Shown: positions 16,592-25,495 of the stretch, piece after piece
How the letters are laid out: every line of letters starts with the position of its first letter
Position numbering within the stretch: the stretch's first letter is position 1
Source of the DNA: an uncultured Clostridia bacterium
Lineage (GTDB): Bacteria > Bacillota > Clostridia > Oscillospirales > Ruminococcaceae
NCBI GenBank assembly: GCA_947629785.1
Contig: CANRFB010000011.1
Span: 1-54,228 of the forward strand
Length of the DNA: 54,228 nt
Direction of reading: 5' to 3'
Translations under genes and position numbers: made by a program
The notes under the pieces: model-generated
Seen by the model: only the letters and a program-made list of their open reading frames with translations
Databases searched by the model: none
What the model was told of the DNA's origin: nothing

Positions 16592-18208
16592 GTGAAAAAA
16601 TCGTTAATATGTGTTTTTGCAGCCGCTTGTATGGCGTTTTCGCTCAGTGGTACGGCTTCGGCGGAAAGTACGGCGGAAGTTGCCACTTCTCTGAAAAAAG
16701 ACCTTACCGATATACCCGGACAATATCCGCACTGGGACGGTGTCTCACCTGTTACCCAGTTCAGATATTATGACGGAACTTTCTGCCTTGCCATAAATAA
16801 CGAAACCACCATTACCATTGTAAAAATTTCTCCGGAGGGGCAAATTCTTCCCAGTGTTATAAACCTTGAAAAACCTCACAAAGAATTCGGAACGGTGCTT
16901 TCCGATGATAACGGATTCTTCTATGCCGTTACGGGAGAAACAAATTCCCTTGACGGGAACCGGAAACAAGCCACTATATTTATTTCCAAATATCTCCGCA
17001 CGGGCGGAAAACCTGTCTGGACAGCAAGCGACGACGGAAGTTCCAGCCTGCAATATTACCACGACGACGGACATAATACAAGGCTGCCCTTTGATTCCGG
17101 AATCGACGCGGTCATAAGCGGAAATATCCTTGCCGTTAACTACGGAAGATTCATGTACAACGGGCATCAGGCAAATTCCATATGGGCGATAAACATCAAC
17201 ACCGCCGTTAATACCCGTGACGTCAAATGGATAAGCACCCACTCATTCGCACACCGCGCAATTGCCGTGGACGGCGGCTTCGTGTTTGTCAGCGAGGGCG
17301 ACTGCCATGAACGCGCATTTTCAATTTATGCCGTGAAAACAGGTTCATACAGCGTTATGAAATACAACTACGGCGACCCCTTCCACTTCTGGGTTCGGGA
17401 AAACGCCCTGAAAGACAAGGCTTACGGCGTTCTTAACAACAACTTCGCGCACCTTGCGGGAATAGTTCCCCTCAGTAACGGGAATACCGCGCTTGTGGGA
17501 ACTTCTGCGCCGTCTTTGGATTCAAATGCCGCAAACGAAAAGGAAAAGCTGTTTGTCCAGATATTTGACCCGTTCAAAGATTTAAGCAAAGCTTCTTCAT
17601 TTGTGACCGAGGGAACGCGTTCGGGACTGAGCGGCGGGAATGGCGACCTTAAAGTTACCGATTACGGCGTAAAATGGCTTGACGAATACATGGACACAAC
17701 AAACGCCACTGTTGAAAATCCGCAGGTAACCGTTACGGACGACGACAGAATAGTTATCCTTTACGAAAAGGGCGACAGATACCCGTGGACGGTGGGCTGG
17801 CATTACAAACGTTATGACGGGCTGTTCTATATGATACTTGACGCGCAGGGAAACGTTCTGCAAGAGGAAACGCTTTTCTCCCCGACAGCACGCCTGAACC
17901 CCTGCGAAATGCCGGTTTACACAAACGGCGCAATATACTGGGCGGGAAATACCATCAACGACCGCGAAAACATTTACATAAACGTCCTTGACCTTGACGG
18001 AAACGAAGCTGCGGTTCTGAAAGGCGATGTGGACGGCGACGGAAAAGTAAGCTTCCACGATTCCACAATGCTGCTTGCATACGTTAACGGCAGCGAAAAC
18101 GTTTCGGTAAACAAAAACACCGCCGATGTAAACGGCGACGGCGCGGTAGACCGCAAAGACGCCGAACTTATCCAGCGCTACGCCGCGGGAAACACCGACC
18201 TGTTCTGA
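16592..18208 (+). CDS. Secreted protein with C-terminal type I dockerin
   Basis: 538 residues from the GTG at 16592, preceded by GGAGGG; the open frame extends to 16502 but that part overlaps the promoter. The N-terminus is a signal peptide (KKSLICVFAAACMAFSLSG, cleavage after ASA). Residues about 40-470 contain recurring strand-rich units with Trp and Gly, consistent with a beta-propeller, though no enzyme motif is recognised. The C-terminus has two calcium-binding dockerin repeats, DVDGDGKVSFHDSTML and DVNGDGAVDRKDAELI, which would anchor it to a cohesin. No cohesin gene lies in the window. It is probably controlled by the divergent AraC-type regulator. Confidence 0.85.
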   Translation: MKKSLICVFAAACMAFSLSGTASAESTAEVATSLKKDLTDIPGQYPHWDGVSPVTQFRYYDGTFCLAINNETTITIVKISPEGQILPSVINLEKPHKEFGTVLSDDNGFFYAVTGETNSLDGNRKQATIFISKYLRTGGKPVWTASDDGSSSLQYYHDDGHNTRLPFDSGIDAVISGNILAVNYGRFMYNGHQANSIWAININTAVNTRDVKWISTHSFAHRAIAVDGGFVFVSEGDCHERAFSIYAVKTGSYSVMKYNYGDPFHFWVRENALKDKAYGVLNNNFAHLAGIVPLSNGNTALVGTSAPSLDSNAANEKEKLFVQIFDPFKDLSKASSFVTEGTRSGLSGGNGDLKVTDYGVKWLDEYMDTTNATVENPQVTVTDDDRIVILYEKGDRYPWTVGWHYKRYDGLFYMILDAQGNVLQEETLFSPTARLNPCEMPVYTNGAIYWAGNTINDRENIYINVLDLDGNEAAVLKGDVDGDGKVSFHDSTMLLAYVNGSENVSVNKNTADVNGDGAVDRKDAELIQRYAAGNTDLF

Positions 18209-18302
18209 ACCCTCAAAAACGTTTAAGTAATAATTGTGACTTTTTTGTTTAAAAGATACAAATTTCAATGTCGAAAATATGTATTTTTTGTAATTTAAAC
18301 AA

Positions 18303-18331
18303 TTGAAAAAATTTTCAAAAAATGTTATAAT
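18303..18331 (+). promoter_or_regulatory. Promoter of the DUF4190-like gene
   Basis: TTGAAA (18303-18308), 17 bases, TATAAT (18326-18331), located 34 bases before the start codon. Confidence 0.7.
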
Positions 18332-18364
18332 TAGTCATACTTTATATTTTTGGAGGTTATGATA

Positions 18365-18646
18365 ATGGACGAAAATCGCGGCAAAAATTTAGGCACCGCA
18401 AGTATGGTGTGCGGAATTCTTTCATTGGTACTGATGTTCTTTGGCTATGGCGCACTTATCGGAGTTGTCCTTGCAATAGTTGCAATTGTTCTTTCGGTAA
18501 ACGCAAAGAAAGCAGGATTTGAAGGCGGCACACAGAAAGCAGGTCTTGTACTTGGTATAATCGGCGCTGTTCTCTGCGGAATTTCATTCCTCGCCTGCAC
18601 TATCTGCGTTGGAGGTCTTGCGGCACTGGGAGCAAGTATGTCGTAA
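18365..18646 (+). CDS. Small DUF4190-like membrane protein
   Basis: 93 residues. ATG 18365 lies eight bases after GGAGG; the earlier in-frame ATG 18359 is too close. There is a polar N-terminus, then two hydrophobic segments (MVCGILSLVLMFFGYGALIG and GLVLGIIGAVLCGISFLACT) separated by a short polar loop with ALS.NAKKAGFEGG character, the pattern of DUF4190. The function is unknown. It is a single-gene transcript with its own promoter and terminator. Confidence 0.75.
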   Translation: MDENRGKNLGTASMVCGILSLVLMFFGYGALIGVVLAIVAIVLSVNAKKAGFEGGTQKAGLVLGIIGAVLCGISFLACTICVGGLAALGASMS

Positions 18647-18660
18647 AAAATTTCCATTCA

Positions 18661-18696
18661 AAATATCTGCTGCCAAGCGCGGCAGATATTTTTTTA
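18661..18696 (+). terminator. Rho-independent terminator
   Basis: A perfect 10-bp stem AAATATCTGC / GCAGATATTT (18661-18670, 18682-18691) followed by T residues. It ends the DUF4190-like transcript. Confidence 0.8.
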
Positions 18697-18741
18697 TCCG
18701 TCATAATGCCGCAAGGCGGTTGACTTGAAAGGAGCGGAAAA

Positions 18742-19533
18742 GTGCTTCCCGTAATAAATATTTTCGGAAAAGATATATCCATGTACGCGGTAATGGCAGT
18801 TATAGGCGGCGCGGCGTTCTGCCTGCTGTCGGCGCTGCTTTCCAAAAAGCGGAAAACCGTTCCGGCAGAGGATATTTTCTATATGTCGCTTTACGCGGGA
18901 ATAGGCTGCCTTATAGGCGCAAAACTGCTTTATATTATAGTAAGCGTGAACACGTACTGGTTTCCGGAGGAAAGTTTTTCCTATAATATGAAATACTGGG
19001 GGCTTGTTCTTACAAGCGGCGGTCTGGTATTCTACGGCGGACTTATAGGCGCAGTGATCGGCGCGCTTCGTTACTGCACACATTTCAGAATACCGGTAAA
19101 AGAAGCTTTTAACACGGTCACGCCCGCCGTGCCGCTTTTCCATGCTTTCGGGCGGATAGGCTGTTTCATGGCGGGCTGCTGTTACGGAATGGAATATGAC
19201 GGCGCGTTTTCCGTAACTTTCCAAAATGCTATAGGCGCGCCCAACGGCGTTCCCCTGCTGCCGGTGCAGCTTATAGAAGCGGCGGGAAATTTCCTGCTGG
19301 CGGCGGTGCTTACGGTTCTTTTCCTGAAAACCACGGTCAGCCTCCCCGGAATATATCTTGCCTGCTACGGAACCATGCGGTTCATACTGGAATTCTTCCG
19401 CGGCGACGCCGTTCGCGGAAAATTCGGATATTTGTCAACTTCTCAATGGATAAGTCTGGCAATTTTTGTGCTTGGAGCCGTTTTAATAGTAAAAAACATT
19501 ATTCTGCACAAAAAAATTGAGGGAAATTTGTAA
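18742..19533 (+). CDS. lgt: Prolipoprotein diacylglyceryl transferase family protein, divergent
   Basis: 263 residues, GTG start with AAAGGAG upstream. About seven hydrophobic segments and the HAFGRIGCFMAGCCYG signature place it in the Lgt family, which attaches diacylglycerol to lipobox cysteines at the membrane. It departs from canonical Lgt: GRIGN becomes GRIGC, and the HGGL loop reads YGGL (FYGGLIGAVIGA). The C-terminal RFILEFFRGD motif is kept. It may be a paralogue with altered activity. Lipoprotein genes elsewhere in the window (30003, 41508) show that lipidation is needed. Confidence 0.75.
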   Translation: MLPVINIFGKDISMYAVMAVIGGAAFCLLSALLSKKRKTVPAEDIFYMSLYAGIGCLIGAKLLYIIVSVNTYWFPEESFSYNMKYWGLVLTSGGLVFYGGLIGAVIGALRYCTHFRIPVKEAFNTVTPAVPLFHAFGRIGCFMAGCCYGMEYDGAFSVTFQNAIGAPNGVPLLPVQLIEAAGNFLLAAVLTVLFLKTTVSLPGIYLACYGTMRFILEFFRGDAVRGKFGYLSTSQWISLAIFVLGAVLIVKNIILHKKIEGNL

Positions 19534-19653
19534 AATTCATAAAAAATTAACACAATTTCACAAATAATGTGTTAAAATATTATCAGTAATTTATGGAACT
19601 GACAACTGCATAAAAATTCATGGCGTTTTTTATAGAAAAAATACAAAAAACAC

Positions 19654-19682
19654 TTGCAAAGTCAGCGTAAATTGTGTATAAT
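19654..19682 (+). promoter_or_regulatory. Promoter of the PucR/CdaR-type regulator
   Basis: TTGCAA (19654-19659), 17 bases, TATAAT (19677-19682). The leader to the start codon is about 110 bases. An 8-bp inverted repeat (TTAACACA / TGTGTTAA) lies further upstream around 19547-19576. Confidence 0.75.
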
Positions 19683-19800
19683 TAACTTATACTTGTTTTT
19701 AAAACAGTATATAACAATTATTCAGGAAGCCTTTTGCGGAAAGCAGTATCTTCCGGAATTCCCGGAATAACGGGAAAAAAATGAAAGGATGACCGTCAAT

Positions 19801-20886
19801 ATGTCAAACAGACTCTTTCAGGGACTTATTCATCAGATGAGGGACGCTATGGACTGCGTAATAGGCGTTGTGGATTCCACGGCTACCATTATCGCGTGCA
19901 GTGAACTTTCAAAAATAGGTACAACAAACGAATTCGTTTCGCTTGACCTGAGCGATTCACATGATATTTTTGTACGGGACGGCTATACATATAAGCCTTT
20001 CGGGTCCCACATCAAACCCGACTACGCTGTTTTTGTGGAAGGTACGGACGAAAATGCCGCAAAATACGCGAACATCATGTCCATTACCCTTTCCTCCATC
20101 AAACAGTATTACGATGAAAAATACGACCGCACCAACTTTATCAAGAATGTGGTACTTGATAACGTTCTGCCGGGCGATATTGTCGTAAAAGCCAGAGAAC
20201 TGCACTTCAACAGCGATGTAAGCCGTGTAGTCCTGCTGATAAGAATCATCTCATCAAACGACGTTTCCGCTTTTGACGTTATACAGAACCTATTCCCCGA
20301 CAAGGCAAAGGATTTCGTGCTGAACATCACAGAGTCGGATATAGTTCTTGTTAAGGAAATAAAGAACAGCGTCGAATCCAAAGACCTTGAAAAACTGGCG
20401 CGTTCCATTTCCGACACACTTTCGGGCGAATTCTACACAAGAGTCAATGTGGGCATCGGAACAGTGGTTACGGGTATCAAAGACCTTGCCCGCTCTTTCA
20501 AGGAAGCGCAGATAGCTCTTGAAGTGGGCAAAGTATTCGACACGGACAAGGTAATAGTTTCCTACGACAATCTCGGTATTGCAAGGCTTATCTACCACCT
20601 GCCCACCACACTTTGCGAAACTTTCCTGCAGGAAGTTTTCAAGAAAGGTTCTATAGAATCCCTTGACCATGAAACTCTGTTCACAATACAGCGTTTCTTT
20701 GAAAACAACCTGAACGTTTCCGAAACGTCAAGAAAGCTTTTCGTACACAGAAATACCCTTGTGTACAGACTCGAAAAGATAAAGAAACTCACAGGTCTTG
20801 ATCTCAGAGAATTTGACCATGCCATAGTGTTCAAGATCGCACTTATGGTCAAGAAATATCTTTCGGCAAATCCTGTCAAGTTCTGA
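19801..20886 (+). CDS. PucR/CdaR-type transcriptional regulator
   Basis: 361 residues from ATG 19801; AAAGG lies about 11 bases upstream and abuts the alternative ATG at 19789. The N-terminal 100 residues resemble the sensory domain of sugar-diacid regulators, a GGDEF-like middle follows, and the C-terminus has the PucR HTH (NLNVSETSRKLFVHRNTLVY, then RLEKIKKLTGLDLREFDHAI). Such proteins bind DNA through the C-terminal helix pair. It has its own promoter and a terminator just before ftsE. Confidence 0.8.
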   Translation: MSNRLFQGLIHQMRDAMDCVIGVVDSTATIIACSELSKIGTTNEFVSLDLSDSHDIFVRDGYTYKPFGSHIKPDYAVFVEGTDENAAKYANIMSITLSSIKQYYDEKYDRTNFIKNVVLDNVLPGDIVVKARELHFNSDVSRVVLLIRIISSNDVSAFDVIQNLFPDKAKDFVLNITESDIVLVKEIKNSVESKDLEKLARSISDTLSGEFYTRVNVGIGTVVTGIKDLARSFKEAQIALEVGKVFDTDKVIVSYDNLGIARLIYHLPTTLCETFLQEVFKKGSIESLDHETLFTIQRFFENNLNVSETSRKLFVHRNTLVYRLEKIKKLTGLDLREFDHAIVFKIALMVKKYLSANPVKF

Positions 20887-20968
20887 CAGCGATATTGTCC
20901 CCGCTTTCTGAGGTCTGCCTAAGAAGCGGAACGGCGTTGAGCCGATAATTTCAGAAATAACAATAATG

Positions 20969-20993
20969 GGGCAGAATCAAATTCTGCCCTTTT
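20969..20993 (+). terminator. Rho-independent terminator before ftsE
   Basis: Stem GGGCAGAAT / ATTCTGCCC with a three-base loop and TTTT. Confidence 0.8.
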
Positions 20994-21039
20994 AGATTTT
21001 TACAAAGGAAAATTATACCATAACAGGCGGTGTTTATTT

Positions 21040-21705
21040 TTGGTCGAACTCAGAAATGTAAGCGTTACATATTCAAACGGCGTTGACGCGCTTCACGATG
21101 TATCCTTGAAGATAAATGACGGGGAATTTGCTTTCGTGGTGGGAAAATCAGGCGCGGGCAAAAGTACCCTTATCAAACTTCTGCTTAAAGAAATTTCCCC
21201 AAACAGCGGGAAAATATATGTAAACGGATTTAACCTTGAAAAACTCAAAAAGAGCAAGACACATAAGCTTAGGCGGACCATAGGCTTTGTTTTTCAGGAT
21301 TTCAAACTTATAAATACTATGAACGTTTACGACAATGTGGCGTTCGTTCTCAGAAGCATTGACGCGCCTCTGAAATATATCCGCAACCGCGTTCCATACG
21401 TTATAGGACTTGTGGGACTGAAAGACAAGGCAAAGTCTTACCCCAACGAGCTTTCGGGCGGTGAACAGCAGAGAGTCGCCCTTGCCCGCGCCCTTGTGAA
21501 CGACCCTCAGCTTATAATCGCGGACGAGCCTACGGGAAATCTTGACCCTAACACTTCAATAGAAATAATCGAACTTCTCAAAGCAATAAACCAATGCGGA
21601 ACTACCGTTATGATGGTAACTCACGAACATGAACTTGTGCGCCAGTTCGGAGGACGTACCATCAATATCGAAAACGGCAGGATAACTTTTGACGCGACTA
21701 TTTAA
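21040..21705 (+). CDS. ftsE: Cell-division ATP-binding protein FtsE
   Basis: 221 residues, TTG start after AGGCGG. It has Walker A GKSGAGKST, the ABC signature LSGGEQQRVALARA, Walker B LIIADEPTGNLD and the H-loop MVTHEHE. FtsE is the cytoplasmic ATPase of the FtsEX complex, which controls peptidoglycan hydrolases at the division site. It is followed by ftsX and an M23 hydrolase, the expected partners. Confidence 0.95.
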   Translation: MVELRNVSVTYSNGVDALHDVSLKINDGEFAFVVGKSGAGKSTLIKLLLKEISPNSGKIYVNGFNLEKLKKSKTHKLRRTIGFVFQDFKLINTMNVYDNVAFVLRSIDAPLKYIRNRVPYVIGLVGLKDKAKSYPNELSGGEQQRVALARALVNDPQLIIADEPTGNLDPNTSIEIIELLKAINQCGTTVMMVTHEHELVRQFGGRTINIENGRITFDATI

Positions 21706-21724
21706 AAAGGAGCATTTTCATTTT

Positions 21725-22624
21725 ATGAAGCTTAGCAGTATGAACTACCTGTTCGGACAGGGCATGAAAAATATATGGACAAACCGCATTATGTCGGTGG
21801 CATCATTCTGTATACTTATGGTGTCGCTGCTTTTAATCGGATTTTTAATGCTGTTCGTTGCAAACATAAACCAATTCGTTGGAGGAATCGAAAACAAGAA
21901 CGAAGTGGTAATTTTCCTTGAAGAACTGGACGATGACCAAATTTCGGGCATGGAAAATACCATAAAAGCCATGAAAAACGTAAGCAGCGTTACTTTCTAC
22001 TCCAAAGAGGAAGCTCTCGAAGATATGAAATCAAGCATGGAAAACGCCGATGATCTTTTCGGGTACATTGAGGACAATCCCCTGCCCGACGCTTTCCGCA
22101 TAAGGATCGCCGACATTGACGAGATAAGTTCCACGCTTATGGAAATAAACCGCATGGACGGCATTGATTCCATAAAATCCCCTACCGATTTTATCAATAT
22201 CCTTACGGGGCTGAAAAGATTTATCGGGATAATTTCTGCGGTAGTCCTGACGGCGCTTATAATCGTTTCTCTGGTAATAATTTCAAACGCTTCCCGCGCA
22301 AGTGTTGACATCAGAAAGCGGGAAATTTCCATTATGAAGCTTGTGGGCGCAACCAACACGTTTATAAAAGTTCCATTTTTCGTTGAGGGAATGATGATTG
22401 GGATCTTAGCGGGAATTGCCGCAGTCGCCGTAACCGCTCTTGGATATTCCGAACTTATAAAAGTTCTTTCGCAGGATATGACATTCTGGTCGATAATGTC
22501 CATAAACGGATTTATCCCGCTTGAAGATGTTATCTGGAAGCTTGCGGCAGGCTACATTATCGCGGGAACGGTGGTCGGCGCGGTGGGAACCGTTATGAGC
22601 ACAAGAAAGTACCTTAAAGTTTAA
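21725..22624 (+). CDS. ftsX: Cell-division membrane protein FtsX
   Basis: 299 residues from ATG 21725, with AAAGGAG about 12 bases upstream; an upstream frame to 21689 overlaps ftsE and is not used. The topology is typical: one membrane segment (about 20-45), a roughly 120-residue extracellular domain, then three more segments. RKREISIMKLVGATNTFIKVPFFVEGM is the characteristic FtsX cytoplasmic loop. The extracellular loop should activate the coiled-coil hydrolase encoded next. Confidence 0.93.
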   Translation: MKLSSMNYLFGQGMKNIWTNRIMSVASFCILMVSLLLIGFLMLFVANINQFVGGIENKNEVVIFLEELDDDQISGMENTIKAMKNVSSVTFYSKEEALEDMKSSMENADDLFGYIEDNPLPDAFRIRIADIDEISSTLMEINRMDGIDSIKSPTDFINILTGLKRFIGIISAVVLTALIIVSLVIISNASRASVDIRKREISIMKLVGATNTFIKVPFFVEGMMIGILAGIAAVAVTALGYSELIKVLSQDMTFWSIMSINGFIPLEDVIWKLAAGYIIAGTVVGAVGTVMSTRKYLKV

Positions 22625-22639
22625 AAAGAGGATAATTCT

Positions 22640-23914
22640 ATGAACAGGAAAAAAATATTTTCCGTGGGAATGGCTTCAATTCTCGCGGCGTGCTGTCTTT
22701 TTTCGGGAAATCCCGTTACTGCGGACACCATGTCCGATCTGGAAAGCAGGCAGTCCGAACTTGAACAGGAAAAGAAAGACGTTGAGGCTATGCTTTCCCA
22801 ATACGAAAATGAAGCCGAGGAGACTGACAAGTATCTTGAAGAATACGACAATAAAATGCAGATACAGGAAGAACAGGTGGACAATATCGCCCGTCAGATA
22901 GCCATTCTCCAGAGCAATATTGATTCGCTGGAAGAAAGCGTTTCTGAAAAAGAGGAAGACGTCAACGAAAATATTGACCGTTTCGGGCAGAGGCTTCGGG
23001 CGTTATATATGTCGGGAAATGACAGTATGGCTTCCGTTCTTGCGGGTTCAAACAGTTTTTACGATATGCTGGCAAGAATGGAGTTTGTTGAACGCATTTC
23101 AAAACACGACAACGACCTGATAGATTCCCTCCACGAGCAGATCGCCGACCTTGAATCGGAAAAGGCGGAACTTGAAAGCGAACTCGCCGCTCTGGAGGAA
23201 AAGAAAGCGCAGGAAGAACAGTATTACGACGAACTTCGGGAGACATGGAACAACCATGCCGAGACAAAGAAAATGCAGCAAGCCCGCATAGACGATTACA
23301 AGGAACACGCAGATGAGATCAAGGAGGAACAACAGCAGGTCGAAGAAGAATTGCAGGCAGAAATTCGCAGGCTTCAGGAAGAAGCAGAAAGAAAGCGCAA
23401 GGAAGAAGAGGAACGGCGCAAGCAGGAGGAAGAACTCAAAAAGCAGCAAGCCGAAGAAAACGGCACCGAGTATGTTGCTCCCGAACCTGTACAGACCTAT
23501 TCCGATACGGGATTTATCTGGCCTGTTCCCACTGTGCGCAACATGACCGACGGCTACGGCGAACGCTGGATAGTTGAGACTCAATCAAGCGATTTCCACA
23601 AGGGCATTGACATTAACAAGCCGGGCTGCGCGGGAGAACCTGTCGTTGCTTCCGCGGGCGGAACGGTGATCCAAGCGGGAAACAAGTACAACGGTTACGG
23701 AAACTGCGTAATTATCGACCACGGCAACGGCATTTCCACGCTTTATGCACACAATAACAGCGTTGCTGTCAGCGTCGGTGATACTGTAGTTCAGGGACAG
23801 ACTATCGCTTACATAGGTCATACGGGACAGGCTTTCGGTGATCATTGTCATTTTGAGGTGAGAATTGACGGTCAGCATACCAATCCGCTGAATTATGTCA
23901 GCATGGATAATTAA
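22640..23914 (+). CDS. Secreted coiled-coil M23 peptidoglycan hydrolase (FtsEX partner)
   Basis: 424 residues with a signal peptide (ACCLFSGNPVTA), a long coiled coil (about 30-280, ending in an extreme Glu/Lys/Arg-rich stretch) and an M23 domain (about 300-420). The zinc ligands are in FHKGIDI and HCHFEV, with an upstream LYAH. The arrangement matches EnvC/PcsB-like proteins that FtsEX switches on through their coiled coil. It starts 15 bases after ftsX in the same operon. Confidence 0.9.
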   Translation: MNRKKIFSVGMASILAACCLFSGNPVTADTMSDLESRQSELEQEKKDVEAMLSQYENEAEETDKYLEEYDNKMQIQEEQVDNIARQIAILQSNIDSLEESVSEKEEDVNENIDRFGQRLRALYMSGNDSMASVLAGSNSFYDMLARMEFVERISKHDNDLIDSLHEQIADLESEKAELESELAALEEKKAQEEQYYDELRETWNNHAETKKMQQARIDDYKEHADEIKEEQQQVEEELQAEIRRLQEEAERKRKEEEERRKQEEELKKQQAEENGTEYVAPEPVQTYSDTGFIWPVPTVRNMTDGYGERWIVETQSSDFHKGIDINKPGCAGEPVVASAGGTVIQAGNKYNGYGNCVIIDHGNGISTLYAHNNSVAVSVGDTVVQGQTIAYIGHTGQAFGDHCHFEVRIDGQHTNPLNYVSMDN

Positions 23915-23944
23915 TTACGGAGGTGGCTCGGCAGAGCAATTGTT

Positions 23945-25165
23945 ATGAATAAGAAAATTTCTCTGGGAATTGCCATTGGTCTGATGGCTTTAGCAGCTGC
24001 GGTAACATTCATTATAACATATAATTTTTCGCTGAATGTTTTCAACTCCAAAGTGCGGAATGTTTCCGAGCGGGAAAGCACATACGCGCGGCTTTCGGAA
24101 ATGGACAGCTACGTTCGGGCAAATTTCTTCAATAACATAGATGAGAACAAACTTACCGACAGCATTATGAAAGGCTATGTTGACGGACTGGACGACCGTT
24201 TCGCAAAATACTACACCGCCGAGGAATACGCCATGCAGACCCAGAAAGAATCGGGAGTTACTATAGGATTCGGGTTTGAGTGGGACAAGGAAGAAAGCGG
24301 TTACATAAAAATTACATCTGTCATAACCGATTCCGCAGCCGATAAAGCAGGCATCGCCGCGGGGGATATTATCACTGCGGTAAACAACACCGACGTTATC
24401 GCTTACGAAAACGGTTATGACGAAGCTGTATCTCTGTTTAACTGCGAGGAAGGAACAAAGATAAAGCTTCATATAAAAAGAATAAACGACCAAGGCGTTT
24501 CGGAATTTTTCTCGGTGGACGTGACCGCCGAAAAAAGCGAGATAATCTCCGTTACGGGACGTATTCTGGAAGATAATATCGCATACATAAAGATCACCAC
24601 GTTCAATGAGAAAACCCCCGAACAGTTCAAGAACGTACTTAACCGCCTTATAGGCGACGGTGCGGAAATGGTTATTTTCGACCTTAGAAACAATCTCGGC
24701 GGGATAACAGATTCCCTTGAGGGAACTCTTGACGCGATACTCGGCGACGGCGACATTGTTACAGCATATTACAAGGATTCCACCGAAGTGATGGTACACA
24801 CCACCGAGGCGGAACAGATAAAAATGCCGATGGTAGTTCTTGTAAACGGAAACACTGCTTCCTGCTCGGAACTTTTTGCATTTGCGCTTCGTGACGAGGC
24901 GGGGGCGCTTATTGTGGGAACGACCACCTACGGCAAGGGCGTTATGCAGAAAACCCACAAGCTTGCAGGCGGAGCGGCTGTAAAAATTACCGTTGCGACT
25001 CTGCAAACGCGGAACAGCGGCGATTACAACGGCATAGGCATAAAACCCGATTTTGAAGTCACACTTCCTGCGGAGATCGACCTTAACACCATTTCCGAGG
25101 AGCAGCAGCTAAAGGACGACACGCAGCTTCTGAAAGCCATGGAAGTCGTTTACACCATACAGTAA
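23945..25165 (+). CDS. S41 carboxy-terminal processing protease (CtpA-like)
   Basis: 406 residues. There is an N-terminal membrane anchor (about 5-27), a PDZ domain (about 95-190, GFGFEW and AGIAAGDIITAVN) and a catalytic S41 domain with Ser in NGNTASCSELFA and Lys in TYGKGVMQ, the Ser-Lys dyad. VIFDLRNNLGG is the conserved core. Such proteases trim or degrade cell-envelope proteins, often hydrolases; its place behind the FtsEX-M23 genes suggests it tunes that system. Confidence 0.9.
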   Translation: MNKKISLGIAIGLMALAAAVTFIITYNFSLNVFNSKVRNVSERESTYARLSEMDSYVRANFFNNIDENKLTDSIMKGYVDGLDDRFAKYYTAEEYAMQTQKESGVTIGFGFEWDKEESGYIKITSVITDSAADKAGIAAGDIITAVNNTDVIAYENGYDEAVSLFNCEEGTKIKLHIKRINDQGVSEFFSVDVTAEKSEIISVTGRILEDNIAYIKITTFNEKTPEQFKNVLNRLIGDGAEMVIFDLRNNLGGITDSLEGTLDAILGDGDIVTAYYKDSTEVMVHTTEAEQIKMPMVVLVNGNTASCSELFAFALRDEAGALIVGTTTYGKGVMQKTHKLAGGAAVKITVATLQTRNSGDYNGIGIKPDFEVTLPAEIDLNTISEEQQLKDDTQLLKAMEVVYTIQ

Positions 25166-25177
25166 AAGGAGAATACT

Positions 25178-25495
25178 ATGTTTGCGGAAGTCGGGATAGC
25201 TTTCGGGCTGTTTTTCATAATGCTTTTCTTGATAACTCTTTTTGACGGGATAACCATGATAGGGATATTTGTGCGCCAATCGGCAGATGTACAAGAATAC
25301 GCTTCTTACGTTCTGAGCTGGCTGAAAATCGCCGCGCTTCTTATTTTTGCCGCGATAATGGTATATTTCGGAATAATAATGAAAGTTTCCGTATACACAA
25401 AAGTTATTGAGTTTGTAATAGCCGCGCTTTTAGCGGCGGACGGGATCGCAAGCATGGTGATAAAAATAAAATTCGGCGGTAAAAAGAAGAAATGA
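25178..25495 (+). CDS. Small membrane protein with three membrane segments
   Basis: 105 residues, AAAGGAG before the ATG. Hydrophobic segments lie at about 5-30, 47-67 and 73-95, followed by a basic tail (KIKFGGKKKK). No family is recognised. It is part of the ftsE operon by spacing and overlaps the next gene by ATGA. Confidence 0.7.
   Translation: MFAEVGIAFGLFFIMLFLITLFDGITMIGIFVRQSADVQEYASYVLSWLKIAALLIFAAIMVYFGIIMKVSVYTKVIEFVIAALLAADGIASMVIKIKFGGKKKK

Noticed and set aside
17597-18268. 223-residue minus-strand open frame
   Set aside because: It is antisense to the dockerin gene and made of Val/Tyr/Phe repeats typical of a shadow frame.
23990-25006. 338-residue open frame on the minus strand
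   Set aside because: It lies fully inside the S41 protease gene, antisense to it, with no ribosome site or family motif; a codon-bias shadow.
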